Of a stretch of 64,000 bases of DNA, positions 52,201 to 61,200 are shown piece after piece. Position 1 is the stretch's first letter. Every line of letters starts with the position of its first letter. Source of the DNA: Nocardia rhamnosiphila NBRC 108938. GTDB taxonomy: Bacteria > Actinomycetota > Actinomycetes > Mycobacteriales > Mycobacteriaceae. A program made the position numbers and the translations under genes. The notes beneath the pieces are model-generated. The model was not told where the DNA came from, did not search any database, and saw nothing but the letters and a program-made list of their open reading frames with translations. The stretch lies in NCBI RefSeq assembly GCF_000720425.1, contig NZ_JOAJ01000001.1, positions 868,001-932,000 on the forward strand, written 5' to 3'.

Positions 52201-55200
52201 TTCGGGCGTGAGCCGGGCCGGGTGGGTGGTGGTACCGAGTTGAGTGAGGCCGGCCGGGCGAAGGTCGAGGAGATACTCGGCCGGCCTCTGACCGAGGAAG
52301 AAACGAATCGGTTGACGATGGCCGCGGCGGCGGAGTTCGAGTATGTCGAAAACGATCATTATGTGGTGTGGCATCATCCGGAGCTGGGACCGGAGTTCGT
52401 GGTCGGTGCCGACGGTGCGCGGGTGGTGAACCCGGAATCGCATAAGATCTATATCATCGATCAGACCTCGCACAAGGTGATGTTCGATGCCGAGACCTCG
52501 ACCGAGAGCCGTTGGAACGGTGGGCTGGCCCAAGCGGTGGAGGCCAAGCACGGTATCCAGATCAGGGACGATCCGGCCAGTTCGGCGTCGATCACCGCGG
52601 GGGAGATGTTCTCGGCGGACAAGAGTGATGAGATGTTCGGCTTTTCCGGTACGGCCGACACCGTCGCGGGCGAGTTGTCGAGTAGATACGGTGCGCAGGT
52701 GGTCGATATCCCGCGGTTCAAGGAATTGCAGTTGAAGATCGCCGATGATCATGTCGCTGTCGGGCGTGAGGGTGTGATCAGTCATCAGGACGCGAAATTG
52801 ACGGCGATGGCGTCCAGTATCGCCGAGCGGCAACCGTCGGGTATTCCGCAGTTGGCGGTGTGTAATCGGAATAGTGAAGTCGCCCGGTTGTCGGCGTTGC
52901 TGGATCGGGCGGGGGTAGAGCATATCGCGGTCGATGCGAAGTTTTTTCTGCGGCACGGGGTGGACGCGGAAGCGAAGTTGCAGCAGATCTTCGCCGAGGC
53001 CGGTCAGCGCGGGAAGGTGCTGGTGATCAACCGGCAGGGGGGCCGGGGGGTGGATATTCCGGTGGGTGCGGATGTGGATGCCGAGGGGGGTTTGCATGTG
53101 TTGATCTCGGGGCGTTCGGCCGAGTCGCGGGCGGTGGATATCCAGGTCGAGAACCGTACTGCGCGTAGTGGCGGTAAGGGTAGTGCGCAGTATTTCACCG
53201 CTGTCGATGACGCGCTGTACGCCGATGCGCCCGAGGCGCAGATCTCGATCATCCGGTACGCCCAGCATCAGGATGCGTTGGCCGAGCATCGTGCCGCGCT
53301 GGCCGAGCACGCGAGTGCGCCCAGCCGCGAAACGCAGGAGAGGCTTGCGCAGACCCTGAACAAGGTCGAGGTCACCGACCGTAATCTGGCGGCGGCCAAC
53401 GCCGATATCCGGGCGCTGGCCGAGAAACTACAGCCCGTCGGTGTGCGGCAGTCGGGCACCCATGATCCCGCGACCGCGCACCTGCCCAACGCACCCCCGG
53501 CCACCGACGCTTCCCCCACCGGCCTCCACCGCCCCGAGGTCCCGAAGCCACCACCACCGGCGGCCGGCACCGTCGGCGACGAACCTGCCCTCGGGGCTGC
53601 CGAGCCCACGCGTGCCTCGACCACAGCCGTACCTGCGGCGGCGATACCGCAGCAGGATTCGTCTTCGGCGACCTCCGCCGAGTCTCCGCAGGCCGCCGTG
53701 CCAGGCGTGGCCGAGGGCGCCGTTGCGGCGGACTCATCGGGGCCCGAGACCGAGGCCTCGCCGGAAACCCTCGACGTGCCCCGCGAACTCCGGGCGGCCC
53801 AGCAAGGCGATCCTCTTGCCGCGAGATCGCTGGTGCAGACCCTGTGGCCCGCCGCGCTCGCGCAGTCGAGCACACAGCTGGGCTGGGACACCACGTCCGG
53901 CGCGCCGCTGGAGCCGGTGCGGCAGCTGGCACACGCGATGACCTTCGCCGGATTCCGCGCCGCGGCACTGAACGGGTGGTCGGTGCCCAGTGGTCAGGGT
54001 CTGGGCGAGTGGCTGCGCGATACAACCGGTGACGCACTGCTCGACGGGCTGGGCCGGTTGGATACCACTCGACGCGGCCTGGTGGCGAGCCTGCTCCAGG
54101 CACCGCCCCACGAACAGCAGCCGAGCACGGAGCAACTCGACGCACTGGAACAGCTGACGCGCGCCGTGCACGCGCAGTACCGCGCCGAGGGCGCGCCGGA
54201 AACCGGGGTGCCGACCGGCGAGGCGCCCACGCAAACGCCGGCGGACTCGACCGAACCTGCTGCTGTTGCGGCGAGTCCCGTCGGCACCACTGGCATCGCA
54301 CCCGCCGAATCGGCACCTGTCGCGAATTCGCCGGCTGTCGCCGGCAGGTCGGGAGACGATCGACCCGATGACATTCCGGCGTCCCCGGTGACCGTGGCGG
54401 CCGCCGTGGACCCGGCCGCGCCGACATCGCGGGACCCGGGTGCCCACTGGGATCTGCGGGTGCTGCAACGGGGAGTAGTGGCCGCCTACAGGTCCCTCGA
54501 GGGCCTGACGGACGCCGATCCGGTTGTCGCCGCGCTCGCCGCGTCACCGGTCGAGCTGTTCGGGCAGTTCGCCGACCAGCTGTTTCCGAGTCAGCGCAGG
54601 GTCCTCGAGCTCCGATTCCGTACGGGACTGAACGAGGAGCAAACCGCGTACGGACTCAACGCCCGGAGCACCCCGGAACAGCATTGGACTGCCACCACTG
54701 TCGGCACTCTGACCGCCGGTGGACTGCGTCGATTGGCGCGCTCGATCGCCGCGGCGCACGGTGTCCCGGGGGTCGAACCAGCCATCGGAAACATCGAGCT
54801 CGCGGTCCTCGACGCCGCGGCTCAGGGTTTGTCCCGCGCGGCGATCGCCCAGCGCTCGAATATGCCGCCGCGAACAGTGGCGGCGATCGACCGGCGGACA
54901 GCGCGGACACTGGGCGTCGCCAACCGGGCCGCCGCTGTCGCCGAAGCGACTCGCCGCGGGGAACTCGATCCCGCCGGATTTCCGATGCCGGAAAATCCTG
55001 CGACAATCCGATTGTCCGAACGCGAGACCGCGGTGCTGGCACTCACCGCGAAAGGCCGCCCGCCCGCCGCCATCGCCGCGATCCTGTCGCTGGAGACAGC
55101 AGATGTGCACACCCACCTCCGTGAAATCGGCCGCGTTCTCGGGACCTACATACCCGCCGCCATGGTCGCGGTGGGAATCCGGGCGGGGATTCTGCAGGTC

Positions 55201-58200
55201 GACGGAACCCGGTGGTCGAAGTGGGACCGGGCCGTCGGTGAGAGCACAGCGGACGGTGTGGATTCGAGCCTCCGCGCGGTCGTCACCGCGGACGGCGCCA
55301 GTGGCAGGGCGGCGCCGGTCGACCCGGCCGCGCTCGGGGGAACCACCGGCGACGATTCGACCTTGACCCGCGCCCGAGCGGGCGATGAGACAGCGCGGCT
55401 GGCACTGAACGCGCGGTACGGGCGTGAGAACATCCAGCGCACGGTGGCCATGCTCGGGTGGGAGCCGGGACGGGGGACCCCGCCGGTCCAATTGACCCGG
55501 TTGGCGCATGCGATCCATTTCCGTGTCATGGCATTCGCCGCCGACAATCGGTGGCCGGTGCCGGCGGGGCGAGATATCGCGGACTGGTTGTTCGAGGTAG
55601 CCCAGAACACATTGTTCGAATGCCTCGGGCAGGTGAAAACTTCCGATCGTCGAACGATCGGAGCCGCGATCACACGATTGCACTGCGGTGACGACGTGAC
55701 CGAGGATCAGATCGCGGCGATCCAGCGACTCGCGACCGTGGCGAAGCAGGAGTTGCGCGCCGCGGAGTCCTCGGGTCCGGCACGAAGCGGTAGAACATCC
55801 GGCGGGACCACTTCATTACCGGGCGCCGCACGGCGGCGTTCGCGCGCGCGAGGGGATTGGTCCTACGAGGAGCCGGGCGTTGCCGCAACGGCCGACGCTT
55901 TCGACCCCGCTCTGGTGACGGCGGTGAACCCCGACGACCCTATCGGTTCGCACACGGTGATCGGGCGTGGTGGAGCAGGTACAGATACCGGATCGAATTC
56001 TCCGGCAGATGGCCGGGCGTCGGTGTCCCGCGCTCCGGGCTCGCCCGGTGCACGGGTGCCCGCCACAGCGCTCCGGCAGTTGCTCGAGCGATATATCGCA
56101 CAGGGTCGCCGGGAGGAAGCGATCGCTGTGCTCCGGCGCCAGTTCGGCGAAAAGATCTTTCGGTGGGTGTCGACCGCTTTTCCCGAGCCTCGGGTGGCGC
56201 GAGAGATCACTGAAGAATCATTGGCGGCCGGCGTCGACCGGCTGGGCCAGATCCCGGATCGGAATGTCGAGAAATGGATTGTTTTCGTTGCCCGCAATCT
56301 GATGCCCGAGCACGCGAGGTTTGCCCAGTTCCGGCGGCGGGTCGAGCAAGCCTACAGTGAATCCGGAGGCGCTGAGGAACTCCGGCCGACACTGGTCGAG
56401 GCGACAACTTCGGAACTGCGGCGCGCCTTTCGAGCGAACACACTGAGCGACAAGCAGCGTGCAGCACTCAACCCATTCTTCTCCGACAGCCATCGTGGCG
56501 GCGCCGGCGAACCGGTACTCCCGGACAACGTCGCAACCAGTGGCCGCTTGCTGTGGGGAGCCGTTCGAGCTCTCGTCTTCGAGATCGCTTCCGCACGGAC
56601 CGGCGAGACCGTGGTCCGGGCCGGGGCGGTCGAGTTGAACAGCCTGCAGATCGAATTGATCCGGCTGGCTGCGCGACGCGTGCCGAACCACGGGATCGCC
56701 GAACGCTGGGGAATATCCACCGGCCGGGTATCAGAATATTTTCTGGCCGCCGCACAGCAGTTCGACCTCGACGTCCGCGCAGCGGTGTTGAACGCCGCAC
56801 ATCACTGGTTCACCGATTCTCCGGTGGCCGACCCGGCCGTCCGACCACAGCCCGTCGAGCGGTACCGCACTATGACGGCCGGCGAGAAAGCGAATTACCG
56901 GGCCCTTACGGAAGGCGATAAAGAGCTGTTTCGTCTGGCTGTAGCCGGAGAGACAAACACTGAGATTGCACAGCGACAGGGGATCTCTGCTGCGGATATT
57001 GCGGCACGATGGCTTCGGATCGCGGACAAACTCGGTGTCGAGTATCGCGACCGACTTGTGGATGCCGCTGTCCAAGAGGGATTTATAGACTTACCGGACC
57101 ATATCGATCTTCTACGGCTGTTGGCCGAGGGATGGACCGACAAACGAATCGAGCAGGTCCGTGATCAGCCTCCGCGAACGGTGGAAAGGCAATTGCGGGC
57201 CGTTGCAAAAATGTTCGGGACGAGTGCCAACCGGACCGCCATCGTGGCATTCGCTATCCGAAACGGCATCATCGATCATCCTGAAAACAAGGTAGCGGCC
57301 GGATCGCTGACCGCAATAGACAATGCCCTACTCGAACTCGCGGCACGGGGGATGAGCGATCGTGAGATAGGCGAACTCATCGGCAAGACGGGTGCCGCGG
57401 TCGGCGAATACTTCAGGGATATTCGCGACTCGATCGGCGCCGGTACGCGAACTCAAATGGTCGCCATGACCCTGGATGCTGTCGGAAAGAGCCGGCAGGA
57501 GTTGGATGGGGACCAGGGTGCAGCCCGGTTGCGCGAATTGTTCCCGCCTGATCGACCCACACCACAAACATTGCCGGACCCTGATGACTATGCTTCCGAG
57601 GGGATCCATATTTGGTTGAGAGACCTCCGCGGTTTTCGCGGCATGTCCCAGAAGCGTTTCGCGGAGATCGCCGGAACTTCGGCTCCGACGGTCTCGCGGA
57701 TGGAGCGGGGGATCACCCGCCCGACGATGGCTGTATTGAGGCAGCTGCGCGATGGTCTGGGTCTGCCCGATTCGGTTGTGCGGAGGGCCGTGGAGCTGTT
57801 CTACGCGCGCCCGAAGGCAAAGGCGGCCGATCCGGCAGTGCAGAGCTTGTTCTGGAGATTGTTCGATACCCATCCTGGTTCTCCAGAGGAAATGGCTGTA
57901 CGCGACGAGATATATCAGGTTTATTCCTGGATTCCGGGTTTTGTGGCTGCGGGATGGGCGAAATCCGATGCGCACCGGCAAGATCTTATACAGCTGGGAT
58001 CGATGGAGATTCTCACCGCTATCACCAACTTCGCTCCGGTGGACGACTTCACCGCACTTGCTCGATCGGCAGCGTACTACGCATGTCTCGGAGAGTATTT
58101 CGAGCGCACTTTTCCTGACCTGGACGAGAGCCGCAGAAAATTGGCTGTCCGAGTCGACACATACATACGGCACAATGGGAAATTGAGCAAGATTTCCGAT

Positions 58201-61200
58201 ATCGCGATAGCTGATGCGCTCGATCTGGAGTTGCCGAAGGTCGCACAGGCGCGAGCAATTATCGAACAGCGATTATCCGCGATCGAGCCGATCGCGAAAG
58301 AACAACTGGGCGTGCTTCGTCGAGCGCTCGCGGACCTGCCGGATGTCGAACTTGCGATACATGTCGTTCGGCTACATCTCTTCGAGAACGTGTCGATGAC
58401 CGGCGTCGCTCGGCGCTGCGCCATCTCGAAAGACGAGGCCCAGAACATTCTGGACCTGGCGCTCCCGAAAGTCCGCGCAGCTTTCCGGCCTGTGGCGACT
58501 GCCGAGCCGACGACAGAACGGACCGGCGGTGCGGCGATCGGCTCCGGCGTCCGTGCAGAAGTGGTGGAAAACTGTGCGATCCAACTCCTCCGAGTCTTCC
58601 GCGCACTGAACATCACAACCCTCACCGACTCCGAGCCCGACGATACCGATCGGGCATGGGACAGCGACGACAACTGGAGGATTCTCGAGGCGGGCCTGCG
58701 CACTCACCTCCGGGAAACCGGACCGCGACCGATCCCTGGTAACCCCGATCCGTTTGCCGGTGTCGCCGAGGATATCCGCGCCCACAAGAATGGTGCGGAC
58801 ACTGCGGTCATCATTGTCGACGACGGGACGAAGGCCCACGGCTATCTGATCACCGACGTCGAGGGTCGGCTACTCGTCTTCGACACCCTGATCGGCGAAT
58901 CCGATGTGCCACGCGTACGCAACTACGACGGTGACGAGAACGGTGCCGATCGGTGGGAACCCCGCTACCTCGACATCGCCACCGCCGCTGTGGTGCGCTA
59001 TCGAACCGTCGATGGAAGACTGATTCCGCTCGCTGAACCGGAACGCGAGCAGGAACCGGTCTTCAGCAAGATCGGGGGGGAGCCCGGAGCCGCCGCTGTT
59101 TCGGACAGCCCCGAGCCCGGCTACGTCGAGTTGTCCGCGGGCGAGACGCAGATCGTCCGTCTCGTCGCCGATGTCGCCGTTGCCGGTGGTGATCCGGCTC
59201 GCGTTCTCGGCGCGGTGCTGGGGCTGCCCCCGGCGCGAGTGAACCGGCTGCTCCTGCGGCTGAATGCGAAGCTTGGGGACGCGACGACGGCACAAACAAC
59301 TTCGCTGTCCGGGGAAGACCGTCCCCTGGCATATCTCGACTTCTCACCGGCCCAGGTCGAGATGCTCGCTCTGCTGGCGGACGAATTGCCCGGCCGGGCC
59401 GTCACGGGCGGAACCTCGGTGCCCTCGCATACCGTGCGCACTTTCCGAAACCACGTCGCGAATCGAATCGATCCTGGATTGACCGACCGTGAGGTAGATG
59501 TACTGGAACTGTTCATGTTGGGGCACTCGGCCGGAACAGTCGCGCCGACGCTCGACCTCACCCGCGGTGCGGTCAATGTTCATCTGGCTCGTGCCCAGCG
59601 CAAACTGCACACCTCCGGCGTGATACCGACCGTCCTGGCGGCTGTGCGTGCCGGGGTTCTGGCCGACGACGAGAATCGCGGGGTAGATGGGGTCGAGGTC
59701 TCCGAGCTCGAGGCTCGCGCCCTCCGGCTCGTGGCGGAGGGTAGGTCGAACCGGGCCATCGCGGCTGCTCTCGGGCGGGGTGAGCGGCACCGGCAACGAC
59801 TCATGGCGGAGCTGTACGAGAAATTCGACGCCGACGACGAGATGAGTTTGGCGTTGGCCGCCCAGCGGAGAGGCATGCTCGACGACGCGGCAACTGCGCT
59901 CGCGCCGCCTCGAGTCGACGCCCTCACCGGCATCCCGGTGCGTGAACGCGAACGTCCGCTCTCCGAAAACCAGCGAGCCGTCCTGGGCGGGATCGTCCAG
60001 GGCCTGACGAACGCGGAGATCGCCGACCGGCTGACGATCTCCGAAGGCGCGGTCAAGGCTCAGGTCAAGCGAATCTACGACAGGCTCGGAGTCACCGATC
60101 GCGAGCAACTGGTGGGAGCCGACAGTGCTGTGGTGGCGGGGCAGGCGGATACTCGCAGATTGTCGACGGTCGAGCTCGCTGTTTTCCGGCTCATCGTCCA
60201 GGGGATGACGAATCCCGTTATCGCACAGAGCCTGGACATTCCGGGGTCGACCGTCACGTCCTATGTGAAACGTATCTACGACAAGCTGGGGGTCACCGAG
60301 CGTGACAGCCTGGTCGGCAATATCAAAGCTTTTCTCGCCGAAATGGTGCAGCGGGCCACCAGTCCACTCTCCGTGCGCCAGCTGACGGTGCTCCGCCTGA
60401 TCGCCCAGGGCCGGACGAATGCGGAAATCGCCGGGCTGTTCCACGTCGGCGAGGAGACGATCAAGACCTACGTCCGCATAATTCGCCGGAAACTCGATAT
60501 GGCGCAGCGTGACGATCTGGTCGCCGTGTCCGTGCGTGGCTCTCGGCCGAATATGGACACCGACACCACTGCCGCGACTTCGGAGATCTCCGACCACCAG
60601 TTCCTCAGCTTACGACGGGGGTTGGTGCTCGGCTATCTCATCGGCAACCGTATGGTCGCTCCGGATTCGGCGGAAGCACTCGACCGGGCCACCGATGGTG
60701 AATTGGTGGACCGAATCCTCGAGCACCACGACGACGCCGAACTGGTCGATACCGCGCTCGCCCTGGCGAGCGCGGACAAGCCCACCATCTTCCGCGCCGC
60801 GGTGGAGTTGGATTCGGTTCAGCGGCAGCGTGTGAACCGCGCTGTCGCGTCGGTCCGGGCAGGCGGGCGCCCGGACGCACTGAAACTCAGCGCGGTGAAC
60901 AAGCTCGCCGAGGAAACGGCCGGTCTCTTGTTTCCGGTTCCGATCGCGGTGGCTTCCGATGATGACCTCTCCGCTTCGGAACTGGATGTCTTGGAGTTGC
61001 TCGCCGAGAGCAGGTCGAACGGCGAGATAGCGACAAGCCTCGACACGACCGAGGATACCGTGAAACGGCATGTGTCGAGCATTCTGCAGAAGCTGGATGC
61101 CGTCGACCGGACCAGTGCGGTCGTTCGGGCATTACGCGGTCGTATCTTCCGGCTGGAAGATCTGCCGGAATCGGATCCATCCCGCGCGCGACCGCTGAGC

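Noticed and set aside
51421..53310. Minus-strand open frame of about 629 codons opposite the SecA-like region
   Set aside because: It arises from the G/T-ending codon bias of the giant gene on the plus strand. The protein is Arg/His/Leu low-complexity with no motif, while the plus frame gives SecA motifs.
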